Below are positions 1 to 14,644 of a DNA stretch of 64,000 bases, in pieces; positions within the stretch are counted from its first letter, which is position 1; every line of letters begins with the position of its first letter. The translations under genes were made by a program, and so were the position numbers. The stretch covers positions 196,169,907 through 196,233,906 of the forward strand of contig OZ023262.1 of the NCBI GenBank assembly GCA_964006375.1, written 5' to 3'. The notes beneath the pieces were generated by a model that was given only the letters and a program-made list of their open reading frames with translations, was not told where the DNA came from and did not search any database. The DNA comes from Tillus elongatus (taxonomy: Eukaryota; Arthropoda; Insecta; Coleoptera; Cleridae).

Positions 1-1484
1 GTGCTGATAGTCAATGTTTTGTTGGTTTGTAAACGAAAACTTGACTATTAGAACATTTCTTATCGGAATGAGAGAAATGCGGTTTATTATTTCAGTTTAT
101 CGGTCGGTTTGATACTTGATAGATAGTACTACCGAAAATTAATTTCACAATGGTGTATTCTGTAGAAGAAAGAGTTGAAATAATTACTCTTTTTTTCAAA
201 AACGATGACTGTGCCAACGGTACCGCAAATTTGTTTAATGGACGACATCCGAACAGACATGTTAACAGAAAATACATTTTGGAGTTAGTTGCAAAGTTTC
301 GACAAAGTGGTTCAGTAGCCAACAAAAAACGGGATCCTGAACGTGAATTTCCGGTTAGAAATGAGACTACTGAAATTGAAGTTTTAGGACAAATTGCTGC
401 AAAACCAACTTTGAGCACGAGAAAATTGGCCACTGTTTTAAACATCAAAAGAAGAACTAATGAGCAAATATTGAAGCAGCATAAATTTCACCCGTATAAC
501 ATTCATCTTGTACAACAACTGAATGAAGATGGTTTTGATCGGCGGCTGGAGTTTTGTGAAATTATGACTGCACGAATAGCTGATAACGGGAATTTTCTGT
601 TCAATATCTTGATTTTCAGAGGAGTGTACGTTTTGTTTAAAACTCTACAGTCAATCGCCATAATTGTCGTTATTGCGCAGATAATAATCCAAGAAATTTT
701 CACGAAGTCCACACTCAAACTCCACAGAAATTGAATGTTTAGACTGGCATTTTTAGAGACTGTTTAATCGAAAAAAAATTTCTTGATGGCAATTTGAATG
801 GCGAAAGGTATTTGGAGTTAGTAGAAGATATCGTTTACCCTCTACTAATTGACATTGTTGAAAATGATGATCGCTATCAAAAAAATCAATTAGTGTTTCA
901 ACAAGATGGATTTTTCACAACGTGTTAGGGAGTTTTTGAACAGAGAATTTCGAGAGCAATGTATTGGACGTAGAGGTGCTATTGAGTGGCCTCCTAGATC
1001 ACCGGATTTAACTCCTTTAGACTTCTTTCTATGGGGCCATTTAAAGAGTAGAATTGTCGCAACAGAACCGGAGGCTCTGGAAGAATTACGACGACGCATT
1101 GTTGAAGAAAGCCCTCTAATAACTCCACAAATGCTCCAAAATGTCAGAGCTCGTTTTGAACAAAAGTTGTACTTTTCTATGGAAGCTGGTGGTCAACAAT
1201 ATGAACACTTACTTAACTGAATAAACACAACGTTTGGTTTTGTTTTTTTAGTTTTTTTAACAAAAAATTGACTAATTAGTGCATTTCTTATCACAATGAA
1301 TGAAACACGTTCTTGCAACTCCAACTGTGAATAATTGACCTAAAAAAAATAGTGTGCTGGATTCTGAAAAGAAAGAGCTTTCAAATGATGTAACACTCGA
1401 CCCATGTTCCCTATTTAAAATATAAGGGTTGTTATTACCACCCTTAAAGGGTTGATGTGACAATGTTGAGTTTTATGTGAAAAC
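1..1484 (+). mobile_element. TcD41 copy 1, DD41D Tc1/mariner-superfamily element, cut by window edge
   Basis: The window opens inside the left inverted repeat of a DNA transposon that recurs at 5095-7008 and 30262-32761. Positions 1-85 hold one arm and part of the loop of its subterminal hairpin (arm with GACTATTAGAACATTTC). A broken transposase gene follows. The right inverted repeat starts near 1255 and matches the other copies until about 1484, where the expected outer end is missing. The right terminus is therefore truncated and the left one lies outside the window. The family assignment rests on the transposase motifs and on TA flanks at the complete copies. Confidence 0.85.
150..1220 (+). 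pseudogene. TcD41 transposase, broken (copy 1)
   Basis: Cut-and-paste transposase relic. The start at 150 (MVYSVEERVEII) is shared with the other copies. Residues 1-115 form a DUF4817-like helix-turn-helix region (RHPNRHVNRKYILELV, then LSTRKLATV) that would bind the inverted repeats. The catalytic half reappears at 906-1220 with WPPRSPDLTPLDFFLWG and ends ARFEQKLYFSMEAGGQQ. Frame is lost around 610-735, where the first catalytic Asp block (FSDE in copy 3) is scrambled. An 11-bp deletion just after CAAGATGGA (about 904-912) removes the APPH part of the QQDGAPPH block. A TAG also replaces a sense codon near 739. The protein cannot be functional. Family membership is clear; the subfamily name is inferred from the 41-residue spacing measured in copy 2. 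Confidence 0.85.
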
Positions 1485-3440
1485 AGGTCCTGTACGGTAT
1501 TTCGCATATTATTTATTTACATCACAGGTGCTTTTACATAAAATTGGACTCGGTACTCACCAAATTGTAAAAGGTGCAAAATGTACCGAGGCACCTTAGT
1601 GCATAGATTAACATGTGGTAGTGAAATGTTAAAAGTAACAAATTACTCTTTGGTATTCACCAAAACACGAATAGGTGCTCATAGGTAAATAAAATAGACC
1701 TAAGTTCACTGCTAAATTTAGGTTTTAAATTTAATGCAAGTCAAATTAATATTGTTGTTACTATGATTGCCTCTTTATTTAAGTGTACAATATTGATATC
1801 TGACAACTGTGTAAAGATAAACGTGTTTATTGAGCTTCTGAAAGACACGATAAAACAGTATCAACAGATACTGAGATAACAAGAAAAATGTAATTTACTA
1901 AATAGAGCGATACATACAGACTTGGAGGCTACTTCTCTGGCGCCACTGTTGGGTTTTGTTTCGGTAAGTGAAGGACGTAGCTAGCACGTAAGCCAACTGG
2001 AGCAAGTGACTCTTCTGAATTCTAGATGCTCTAAGATGCTATTCAACGTTTCTGTAACCGGTTTCCTTGCCTACCAACATCCTCAGAAGGTTAAAAATTG
2101 AATTAATACGAAATCATGACAACTGCAAATTGTTGATTGAGTTTTGAGATTTATGTATCTTATTTTAAGGTAAATAGAAAATTTTAAATTTTTTCGTTGT
2201 AAGAATCGTTGAAGAACACTTAAGAAAATCTAGAATTCAAAAGGGCCACTTGCTACAGTTAACTTACGCGCTGGATACGTCTTTAATTTACATAAATGAA
2301 ACATCAAAGTGAAGCCAGATATGTAGTCTTTAAGTAGTATGGACCAGTTTTACCAAGTAAAGGCAACAACAATCAATGGAATCCAGTGATCTTTATTTAT
2401 ATGTTAAAATGGGGCAATTTAATTTTTAACTGGGTTTTGAGATTTATTTGCCTTATTTTATGGTAAATAGAGAATTTGAATTAAAAAAAGCTGTTTTTGT
2501 AAAAACAATTTTTATGTGATGCGTCAAGACTTTTTGTTTTGTCTTGAAAAGTATAGAAAATCTTGCGAGTACCTACATCTTACTAAATCAATAAAGTATT
2601 ATGGAAAATTTGAGTACTCAATAAAATGTAAAATACATATGACTACGAAGTATATTTGTACCTGTTTTCTCAGATTTTCCGAAATCAATAAAAATAACAA
2701 CATTTAGGGAAAACATATGTCAAATAAAATATTTAATAATACTTCACATAATTTAAGATATATAATATTGTAACTCATCAATTAACATACACAATATTGT
2801 AATTAATCAACAAGCTTTTCCTATATCTGCAAAAATATTCTCATTTTAAAGCGTAAACGGTGGAGACTTCAATGCTGGATCACAATAGTAACCCTGTGTT
2901 AAGTGATTTTAACAACTCGTGTAACAAAAAATATTTAAAAACCAATTATACCTTTTTTTAGCAAAATTTACATTCACTTGATTTCAGCGTCTCTCATTTA
3001 CAATGCAATAAAATTTTGTGTATTTTTATGTATGTATTCATAATACGCCTACCTAATAGGTATGTTGCTGCAAAATTGAATAATAACACATTTCTTGTGA
3101 TGTTGGCTAAATAATTACTTTCTGCAGTTTAACAGAAATCATATCGTAGACCTTAGAGAAATAAGTAGTAGCAGAAAAAATATTTAAATGACCCCTGGTT
3201 CACAGCATTAAATATGAACAATTCCCAATGTTTTACCAATTTTTTAACTAAAGGCATTAAAGAAACAACGTTTCATTCCGCAGTCTTATAAGTATGTGCT
3301 CATAAATATGGGTAATAAATTAAATTTAAAGCCCTTCTATTAATCATAGTTACGCAGCGAATAAGTATTATAACTCAGGACATTTATTATTCGTATATAA
3401 TTGCTGTAATGGACAAAGAACAAGCTTTATACAATAGACT
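1485..3440. other. AT-rich non-coding stretch
   Basis: No supported gene. The short open frame at 2516-2707 has no recognisable motif and the composition of surrounding non-coding DNA. No array, long palindrome or element end was recognised. A pair of loosely similar segments (near 2120-2190 and 2420-2480, sharing TTTTGAGATTTAT) suggests a diverged duplicated repeat. Confidence 0.5.
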
Positions 3441-3443
3441 AGC

Positions 3444-4860
3444 ATGTATTCACAGGAGACCGGGCATCTACGAGTACGGAAATATGTGCAAAGCAGGTCT
3501 GCATTGGCCCTAAAAGGCATCAGCTATGGCTCCACGGCCGTGTTCTTCTTAGAATACAACACTCAACAACTTTTTACAATCGTCTTGAAAAGGGGAAGTG
3601 TTAGGAAAATGTCTTGTCATCTCATGTCTCACAACGAGTATCTAGAAGTCACAGAACATGCAATGTTAGAAGGAACAGCTTAGGTTATCTACGACCGCTC
3701 TTCTGAAAATTTAGCGGTGAGTCGGAAGATCGGAGTAACGTGTCCGGCCTCTAAGAAATATTAAGATCAAAGATGAGGAAGATAGGGTCAGCGGCAGCAG
3801 GCAGGTAGAAGCTGCAGCATCCGATCAGACACATGTTCCTGTAGAGTTCCTCCGGATCTCAGCGTTGAGTCGTTGCCCTTTGGTGTCTGCTCACCATCAG
3901 CCGATCGGCGATCAGAGATCAGCGTGCGTCTGCCTTCTGGCCTTCTGGCAGCGAACACGACCAGCGAGCTCCCCGCGATTCACCTGCCGTAACGAGATGG
4001 GATTGGTAGACTGGTCACCTCACGAGTCGACACATCGGCCCGTTCTTCACTCTTCAGATCACGGGCTCAGTCGCTGACCAACCTCCAGCTAGTGCTTATC
4101 CGGGCCGTAGTCCTGCCACGCTAAGAGATCGACACGCGACATTCTCCTGCTAACCGTTCTTGCTGGTTCTGGTGAGCTCCGTTGACGGGTATCGCTCTTT
4201 GCAAGACATGAATGGATAATCCGTCGAGTGGACTGTGCTGGTAACTGGCTTGTGAATACGCGCACAAGTGCACTTTGTGCTGGTGTTTCCGTTATGTGCG
4301 ACTTGACGTAATTATTGATTCCTGCTGGTAATAAGTTGCAGTTCGCTTTATCGGCCCGCGGCCCAGTGTCGTCTTCAGAATGTACTGGAGCCGCATCAGC
4401 CGGGACTTGTCGCTTTGAGGCTGATGACATTCCGCTGGTTCAGATCGCCGAAAGGTAAGTCAATTCTTAGTAGAACATGCTGCTTTTCCTGTTTCCCTGT
4501 TGGCTGATCGCCTTACTTCAGCTCGTGGCTCTTCCGTTGACCTCCACGACCAGACCGAGATTACTTACTTCTTTCGCAGAATCCGCTGAAGACGGGAATG
4601 CGGTTTGCTGCGGGCGAATCAACGCAGCTCTCCAAATTACAGGGCTACGAACTACGATACTGCAATCTTCTCTGGCTGAGATTTCGGCCTGCCGTTCTCG
4701 TTTGAATTATAGGTCGTCAAGTATTGTCGGGATTTACATACCGCATTCTTTACACTGAATATTAGGTCATGAGCGTGACATTCCGGAATCTGAATTTAGT
4801 GCACTATAGAGCTTGTTTTAAGCGAATATAATCCCATCTCTAAAAGTAATAAATCTGTCT
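3444..4860 (+). other. GC-richer island with splice-like and polyA-like signals
   Basis: Markedly richer in G+C and CpG than its surroundings, especially 3690-4760. On the plus strand a strong 5' splice consensus (AAAG|GTAAGT) falls at 4454/4455. A good acceptor (CTTTCGCAG|A) ends at 4579, giving a 125-bp candidate intron. An AATAAA lies at 4848-4853. Open frames on both strands (for example 4089-4430 minus and 4477-4758 plus) show no family I recognise. It could be the end of a host transcript, a non-coding RNA, or a degenerate LTR. I could not find matching terminal repeats, so the nature stays open. Confidence 0.35.
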
Positions 4861-4921
4861 ATTTTTTAACGCGTATGAGGAATTATTAAACTTACTTATA
4901 GAGCAATATATTTAAATAAAT

Positions 4922-5019
4922 CTTTTTAGCGAATTTTTATTAAGAAAAATATGCTAATAGAGAAGTCACGATGAAAAGCTTTTGAAAAAACATCTTCAGA
5001 TGAGCGCGAATTTGTATAT

Positions 5020-5094
<75 letters not shown>
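4922..5094 (+). repeat. Rep-A left module plus (TA)n, left half of a split copy
   Basis: Starts with the hairpin-like Rep-A head (TTAGCGAATTTTTATTAAG followed by GCTAATAGAGA) and the GAGCGCGAAT stretch, then a TA array from 5023. TcD41 copy 2 begins directly after the array. The right module of the same repeat resumes after the transposon at about 7097, so this is one Rep-A copy split by an insertion in its microsatellite core. Confidence 0.75.
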
Positions 5095-7260
<2,166 letters not shown>

Positions 7261-9589
7261 GTAAGTGTCAGGGTAACTGGAATGAATGAGACTTTACATG
7301 TGGCTAGAAGTGGTGTAAATAAACCTATGTTGTGAACTTTGGTACAGAATATTTAGAGTTTTTTCCAAATTAAAAATAAAATCCCAAAGACATGCGTTGA
7401 AACGACTTAGTGGTTAAAGTCCAATGCCTGACAGACAGGTTAGTTAACTGCCACGCGTAGATTGATTCATACAACAGGTATAAACCATACACCAACGGTA
7501 ACCAAACTAAGTGAATACCAGGCATAAAACATACTACGCGAACCAACAATCGTGAAATCTCGGCCGCAAATATGGCAAATGACAGATGACATGAAATTAA
7601 AAATTTTCCAAGTGATTGTTATTTAACTGGGGGATTCAATCGGTTATTAAAATATACTATACTTGTAGCTTTATGAACAGTTTTAGCGCAGCACAGATAT
7701 ATTATGCTGTGGTTTTAGACTGAAAGTGTCGCATAATATAGTAGAAATGCAAACAAAATCAAGTCATGCCTATAAAAATGATTCTAAAACAGTTTTTTTT
7801 AATCTTTAAACATAAATATATGACGTCATCTAACACCGAAACTGTCCTTGAATGTGTTTCAATTTAATGGCAATTCTACTAATTCTGTAATTAATTGTTA
7901 CGTATACTTTTCTTACACTACCCGGAGCATGAAGCCTGTGTCAAGTATCATGTAAACAAAACGTTGGTTGACGTATCAGCAGATAGAGGCGTGCTGGTCT
8001 TCTACGCAGAAGGTTGCATGATCGAATCCAGCTCGATGAATTTCTGTTTTTTCGTTTTATTTTGACATTTGGAGAAGGAATAGTGCACAGATTTCATACG
8101 TTTTGAACAAGATCTAATTTTTGTTTAAAACGCCTGAATAAGTTTGTCACCTTTGAGTCTGAAATTATAGTTTTCAGCAGACATTTTGTAATAATTATAT
8201 TGAAAAAACTGGTGTGATTATGTTGACTAAAATGAAATAACACTGGCGACTAATAAGGAAAAATAACTGCTACGTTTATAATTTGGCAGATACTTTACTT
8301 TTCTAAATATGAATTAAGTTTCCTTCTGTAAATCTTTTGTATAACTTTAGTTAAATTTGCAATACAAGTTTCTTTTAAAGTAACTTACCCTATATATTAA
8401 TATAGCAAAATTTAATTCTTTAGCTTCAGATAAAATTGTGTTTTGGGCATTTTTCTCAAAAGAAGTTAGAACACAAGATTTTTTTGATAATAGAGAGATA
8501 TCGATGGTAACACTTTCGAAAGAATTCCTCAAATGTGCGCGTACTAGAACCTCTAAAATTAATCTCTAAGGTCTGCGTAAGTTTAAAGTATTAACTTTAC
8601 TAATATGCGGTATAATAATAGTGTACATTTCTTATGAAAGTTCGCTACTATAACGCACTTGCTGCGTCCCGATTTTTTTAACAATAAGCCAGTGTCTTTC
8701 GTTCTGTTGGCAGAAAAAGCGACTTTAATGATACAATATATTAAACTATTTCCTAAATTAATTTCTAGCAAAAGTAAACATCCTCTTTTGTGTTTTTTCT
8801 TTCAGTATCAGTCACTTTTAACATTATGTACTCTAGTTTAATAGGCCGAGTCTAGCTGGATCTTCTGGATAAACAAAACATATTTCTTAACTACAATCTA
8901 AGCTTTTTGTAAAAACTACCTATATTACAGAAAAATAAACTATAATGCATATGTTTTTGCATACATTTTAAAAATTTTCTCTAGGTATGTAACTTTAGTT
9001 TATAGACTTCTGTGTAAGAGTGGTAACTTTTGCTAATAAGTCTAGCGCTATTGTCGACCAGACCTAATATTAATTATAGCTATTATAAAATAATTTATTA
9101 GAAAATTTAATTGGTCATTCACTGGAGATTTTTTTAGTAAGATGTGAACGAGAGGCTCGAGCTAGGAGATACTAAACCTACGCAAAGCACCACGTGGAAG
9201 TATCTCGTAGCAATGTGTTAAATATAATTCTTTTGGAATTCATTAAACACGGAACTGACACTTTGCCTTCTATAATACTTTTAACACTTACATTTTGCCG
9301 TTAACAGAGTACATTTCCGTAGAATGACGATGTTTTTGGTCTCAACATGCACAGTTTACTCTTTTATTATACATAAAATTAACTCACTAGAATGTAGTAC
9401 TGTTAAATAAAATACATACAGGACGATTCAGAAGAGTAGCGTGTCAAATTTTAACTGCATGTTTAAAAGGGATACATAAGTCTTTTACTCAACAATGAAG
9501 CGACCTCTTTGATAATATACAGGGTGTTGAAGCTGAAAAGCTGAATTAAATAGTTATTAATAAATCAGACAAGTGCATTTTCGTAGAAA
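7261..9589. other. AT-rich non-coding DNA with repeat fragments
   Basis: No supported gene. Near 7980-8040 there is a weak tRNA-like stretch with a B-box-like GATCGAATCC and an A-box-like AGATAGAGGCG, perhaps a decayed SINE head. At 8640-8680 the motif ACTATAACGCACTTGCTGCG marks a Rep-A terminal sequence. The open frames at 8347-8532 and 8583-8771 (minus) have no recognisable motifs. Confidence 0.4.
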
Positions 9590-9790
<201 letters not shown>

Positions 9791-9810
9791 ATCAGGAAAT
9801 ATACTAATAA

Positions 9811-10140
9811 TATAGAAATAGATATATGAAGATTATTACTGGAAAGACATACTAGTTTCGCTCTTATTTGAGCTCATCAGTGTGTTATACCATCAATAAT
9901 CAACACATATATAAATTAATTGGCTTAACGAAACGTGAGATGTACAAGCTACTGACATCTAGTTCCTTGTTTCGTCCTAGATGTCAGTAGCTTGCACATC
10001 TCACGTTTCGTTCAGATTTTGGGTACGTTAAGCCAATAAATTTAGATATGTTTTGATTATTGCTGGTATAACACACTGATGTGCTCAAATAACAGCGAAA
10101 CTAGTATGTTTTCCAGTAATAATCTTGATATATCTATTTT

Positions 10141-10141
<1 letters not shown>
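9811..10141. repeat. Long palindromic element between two TA arrays
   Basis: Inverted repeat with arms of about 150 bp around a 14-nt loop at 9963-9976. The left arm runs AGATATATGAAGATTATTAC to GCTACTGACATCTAG. The right arm runs CTAGATGTCAGTAGC to AGTAATAATCTTGATATATC. Arms are similar with scattered differences and small indels. TA arrays (9684-9787 and 10146-10221) flank both ends. This looks like a foldback MITE inserted at TA, or a hairpin-driven duplication. No coding capacity. Confidence 0.85.

Positions 10142-10145
<4 letters not shown>

Positions 10146-10221
<76 letters not shown>
10146..10221. repeat. (TA)n microsatellite
   Basis: Pure TA array joining the palindrome to the ACAGTGTGGCCC repeat. 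Confidence 0.95.
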
Positions 10222-10224
<3 letters not shown>

Positions 10225-10428
10225 TGTGGCCCATTTAAGATGGAAACACCCGTGTAACTTTTGTATTTAGAAATTGATTTTGGTGAACTGAAGATTAAAA
10301 GACATAAGCTGAAAAACCCTATACAAGGCCTACTAATGCAGTTTTTCTAGGTCTAAAAATGGAAAAAGGGGTGGGGCCATTTTTAGGAAGAAAACAAGTA
10401 CGCCGCTGCCTTTGGCATTCCCCAAAAT

Positions 10429-10430
<2 letters not shown>
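10222..10430. repeat. MITE-like repeat with ACAGTGTGGCCCATTTAAG end
   Basis: Begins next to a TA array with CAGTGTGGCCCATTTAAGA, resembling TA-flanked CAGGGTGTCCC ends of insect DNA elements. No matching opposite end was found before the next TA array. Probably a truncated non-autonomous element. Confidence 0.4.

Positions 10431-10510
<80 letters not shown>
10431..10510. repeat. (TA)n microsatellite
   Basis: Perfect 80-bp TA array. The 170 bp after it has an open frame to 10678 with no recognised family; I do not call it a gene. Confidence 0.95.
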
Positions 10511-10515
<5 letters not shown>

Positions 10516-10988
10516 TGTACCAAATTTTACCAAAAAAGAAGAATTATTAAATCTTTCAGAAAAGTTTATTTGTGTAAATAACATACACGAAAAATTTTGG
10601 CAGAACGTGAAAAATAATTTTATGGCAGTGATCAAAAATGTTGATAAATTCGAGCTAATACAAAATTTCACAAAATGAAAATGAGAAAGGATAGTTTTTT
10701 AAAATCTTGAGACCTATTTTTGATTTTATAGATGTATTATAAATAAGGTAGTAGTTAATACAAGTAAGATATTTAAATATTTTGCATGTAAAATAAAGTA
10801 GAATGTTTTGTAGATGCCCATGTTAACCACCTTAATCTATATAATTACTTTTTTACTGTTAAACTAATTATATTTATATTACTAAATTATCTATAAACGA
10901 TATAATCCTGACTATTATAAAATTCTAAATGAAATTAGAAAACTTTAGTTTTAAGTAACACGGTAAGGAACGAACACTGCTGTTAACG

Positions 10989-10995
<7 letters not shown>

Positions 10996-11045
<50 letters not shown>

Positions 11046-11051
11046 TGTATA

Positions 11052-11126
<75 letters not shown>
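10996..11126. repeat. (TA)n microsatellite with GTATA interruptions
   Basis: TA array broken by AAATATGTATATATATGTA at 11040-11060. The LINE remnant begins shortly after it. Confidence 0.95.
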
Positions 11127-11132
<6 letters not shown>

Positions 11133-11192
11133 CTGGAAAAATAAAAATAAATACAAATATAACGAAAACAACAAAACATCGGATAAGTTACA

Positions 11193-11541
11193 TTTAAAAA
11201 CAGTGCCTAAAAATGGTTATATACATCTTTTTAGAATGCATTCTACGACCACTGAAAAACAAGTGCTTGATTACCTGAAGCAAACGGCAAATTCTATAGA
11301 CTTCAAATGTGAGTTGCTAAAGAGCACCGACGATACGTCAAGATCACTTATCCACTGGATCGCTTGCAGGATGTTTATTATCCTAATATTTGGCCACAAG
11401 GAGCTGCAGTTAGAAGATTTTTTCTATCCAAAACTTTTCAGGAGAGAAAGGCGGAGGGATACAACTTATAGTTTTAGTCAAATCAATGAATTCATTGATG
11501 ACAGATCCAAAACTTGGCGTGGAAGAAAATTTTCAATTTAA
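11193..11541 (+). pseudogene. LINE ORF1 C-terminal remnant
   Basis: Reads [16 protein letters not shown] and [11 protein letters not shown], the pattern of the C-terminal domain of LINE ORF1 RNA-binding proteins. In another frame of 11380-11480 the bases give [12 protein letters not shown], matching the usual WPEG-VxxRxFF block. So a frameshift lies near 11345-11370, and the last 50 codons of the plain open frame are out of register. The endonuclease of the same element starts about 15 bp after its stop. Confidence 0.65.
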
Positions 11542-11554
11542 ATTACTCCATATA

Positions 11555-12588
11555 AATGTTTAGTGTTAAGTCAATAAACTCAATCATATAGAACTTATTA
11601 TAAGTGAACATTCGCCTCATTTCCTGTGTTTCGCGGAACACTGGATTACATATGTAAATTTAGTAGCGGGGTTGACAATTGAGGGGTACGTTCCTGTGGC
11701 TTGTTTCGTTCGGTAAAAGCACGTACATGATGGTGCGATCATCTTTGTTAGGATTGAGATTCAGCGAAGTTGCAAGGAAATAAAGTATATTGCAAAAATA
11801 TCTGCGGAGCTGCATATTGAATGCTGTACGTTGGAGTTTGAGGGTAAAACTTGCTTTATTGTGGTCTATCGTCCTAGCACTGCCCGTAATTTTGATTTGT
11901 TTTTTTTTAATCTGTTTTGGAGAGTGTTCTCAGTAAGGCCTGTAAAAATAAGCTAAAGGTTGCAGTCCTATCGGGGCGGCAAATCCGCGGACAAGCCCTG
12001 AGGGAGAAAAAAAACTATGTAGAAAGTATGAACATGTTATCACGGGCGATCTCGACATTTGCAGTATGAATTCTCAATCTACAGAATCTAAGAGACTTAA
12101 CGGCCTGTTGGACTGTTATCACTTAAAATCATTAGTTAACACACCAACAAGGGAGGGAATCCTAGTTAGTTCTTCGATATCATATTATCATCAATATTGC
12201 AGATAGTGCTGCAACCGTGTTTGACCCTGCAGTGTCTGATCACAGCGCTCAAGAATGATTGTTTACCACACACATGATTGACCCTCCTGTAGCGGGTGAT
12301 CGGTCTTGTTTTATTAGGCATGGAGTGTTTTCTACCCGGGCCGCTGATTTATTTGGTAGGTTTTTAGAAGAATATCTTATTCAGGTTAATTTAGATTTTA
12401 TTAGATTGTTTGATGCAGCATTTCCGGTGAGACTGGTCAAACTAGGAAACCTCGACGATAGAATGACTAGGTTTCAGTATTCTCCGGAACTGAAGAGATG
12501 TTCTAAAAATTTAAAGTTGTTTAATCGACTTAGAAAATTGTGCAATTCAGATGATATAGATGAGAAATATAAGGACTTGAAAAAATAA
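11555..12588 (+). pseudogene. LINE endonuclease and linker relic
   Basis: Target-site endonuclease region of the LINE, scattered over several frames. Recognisable pieces are INVQCLSNKLNQIELII and HFLCFAEHWIT at the N-terminus, then FIVVYRPS, then ITGDLDICSMNSQ near 12035-12075 (the GDLN-like block), then VSDHSAQE near 12233. An open frame at 12259-12588 covers the linker to the reverse transcriptase (FNRLRKLCN). Catalytic completeness cannot be shown, and at least four frame changes are needed. Confidence 0.65.
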
Positions 12589-12624
12589 ATTTAATTTGCG
12601 CATTCGAGAATAAAAACAAAAATT

Positions 12625-14362
12625 TTACTTAAGCTTGATAGAAGGCTCGGCTACTAAGACGAACACTTTTTGGTCACTTGTCAACAATAACAAACGTACA
12701 AAAAATCTTAAACTGGGCCTAATAATATTAAAACAAAATATAACGGTCAGATCATTTCCGATACACAAACCATACTTGACTTGTTTGGTCATGTTTTTTC
12801 TTCGGAAGTTCAAAATCAGGTAAGATCTCAGCATGGTGGTCACGCTTTAGGTGGCACAACGACTAGAGTGAATAATTGGTCAATGTTTGTAGAACTGTTT
12901 ACTCATTTTGAAGTTGAAAACATTATAAATATTTATAAAATTAAAAAATCATCTGGTATTGACGAATTTTACATCTCGGTAATAAAGCGATATCCAGAAA
13001 CAGTAGACGGTGGCATCTGCCCTATAATGAACTTGTCACTTGTTGCCGGTGAGTTTACAAGTCAGCTAAAACAAGCCGAGGTAATTCCATCTGCTAAAAA
13101 AGGAGACAAAAAAGATTCAATTACAGGCAACTTTCAATACTTAGTGTATTTTCTAAAATAATGGAAAAAGCGATGGGTGTACGATTGGAGAACTTCTTTG
13201 GAGATCAGGAAATAATACCGAAGTGCCAGCACGGTTTCAGGCCTGGACTATCAACGGAAACGGCTGTTGTTGACATGGTGCAGTATATATACGACGAACT
13301 TGACAGGGGTCAATGCGTGGTGCTTTTACGTTTGATCTCTCTAGGGCGTTTGATACGATAAATCCGTAACTGCTTGGGAAAAAGCTGCAGTGTCTGGGTG
13401 TTAGGGGCCCTGTTTGCGACTGGCTGCCCTCGTTTCTAACAAACAGACAAATGGTAGTATCGGTGGATGTAGTGCAATCACAACCTTTTGGTATATAGCT
13501 TGGCACTCCGCAAGGAAGTGTTTTGGGCCCGTTCTTGTTTGTCTTGTATGTAAATGAACATAATATTGGGGAAGGGAGGTTGTTCATGTACGCGGACGAT
13601 GCGACAATGGTTGTGTCGGGGTCGGATGCACACGAGGTTAGCCGGAAGGTTAACTCGTTACTTGATAGGTTCGGTAAGTGGTGTGAGGCCAACCAGCTCC
13701 TTATAAATTACCAGAAAATGGTATTTTTTGAATTTAGAGCCCAGCAAAAGCAGGGAATGAACCCTGATTTTTGGGGCACTGTAGTTTCGCAGGCCACAAG
13801 CCTGAGAGTATTAGGGGTAACTATTGACCAGCATATTTCATGGAAGGAACTCATTGAGGTCCTGTGCTTAATCAGAGCCATTTCCTAATATTTCGATTAG
13901 CGGAGTTCCTTGACACCAAAGCTCTGATGACTGTCTACTACCCGGAAGTTTATTTCTCGATATCTTACAACATTGTTGCTTGGGGACAGTCAATTGAGGT
14001 GGAAAGAGTTTTTATACTGCAAAAAGAATAGTAAGAATGATTTTTGGTATGAGAGTAACAGAATCTTGTAGGGCGCTTTTCAGGGACGCAAAAATAATGA
14101 CACTATCATGCGTTTACCTATATAAACTGTTAAATTATATTCATAGTGTCAAAGATGGGCTAACAAGGCAGTCTGAGATGCACTCTTAGTCCACTCGCCA
14201 CGGGAATATGTTTAGAAATAAGCAGTTCTGTAGAATGTTGTACAGAAAGTCGCCCTTTTTGCGGGGGTGGATTTATATAACAGGCTGCCAAAAACTATAA
14301 AAACAATTCAAAATGTTAATGAATTTAAAGCATCGCTGAAATCATACCTAACTAATAATTGA
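12625..14362 (+). pseudogene. LINE reverse transcriptase relic
   Basis: Pre-RT segment FWSLVNNNKR, then IKKSSGIDEFYISVIKR and LKQAEVIPSAKKGDKKD (RT motifs 0-2), CQHGFRPGLSTETAVVD, FDLSRAFDTI (motif A Asp), GTPQGSVLGPFLFVLYVNE (motif B), and MYADDATMV at 13587-13613 (motif C, catalytic YADD). The thumb follows, and the C-terminus ends ASLKSYLTNN with TGA at 14360-14362. Frames change at 13160, about 13320 and after 13880, and a TAG sits at 13496-13498. RT motif spacing is otherwise normal. Confidence 0.85.
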
Positions 14363-14555
14363 TATTACTCCATTGCGGAGTATTTGTCTGATACCCGTGG
14401 GGCACAGAGCTGAGACGAACGAAAATTTTATTGTGTTTGTTTGTTTGAAATGTTTTCTAGTTTGTGTTTTACATTTGTTTGTTTCTGTTTTTATTTTAAT
14501 AATTGACGTGCTCAACCATTTGTAAATGGAATTAAGGCAAAATAAATTATTGACT

Positions 14556-14560
<5 letters not shown>

Positions 14561-14642
<82 letters not shown>
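14561..14642. repeat. (TA)n microsatellite at LINE 3' tail
   Basis: TA array starting immediately after the ATTGACTATTGA tail of the LINE, which suggests it grew from the element's simple 3' tail. Confidence 0.95.

Positions 14643-14644
<2 letters not shown>

Larger units (their letters stand above)
11128..14560 (+). mobile_element. Degenerate LINE (CR1/L2-like), ORF1 end to 3' tail
   Basis: A non-LTR retrotransposon relic about 3.4 kb long, read in order: ORF1 C-terminal part, apurinic-type endonuclease, linker, reverse transcriptase with a YADD box, and a short C-terminus without RNase H. The 3' end lies at about 14560, where AATAAATTATTGACTATTGA meets a TA array. The 5' end is missing. 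The clade is inferred from lack of RNase H and the C-terminal pattern (RLPKTIKT...FKASLKSYL) typical of CR1/L2/Jockey-type elements. Many stops and frameshifts show it is long dead. Confidence 0.85.

Noticed and set aside
3444..4860. Solo LTR of a BEL or Gypsy element
   Set aside because: I could not find TG...CA ends with a target duplication; left as an unassigned island.
7975..8045. tRNA-like sequence with GATCGAATCC
   Set aside because: Stems are weak and no body or second copy is visible; kept only as a note in the gap entry.
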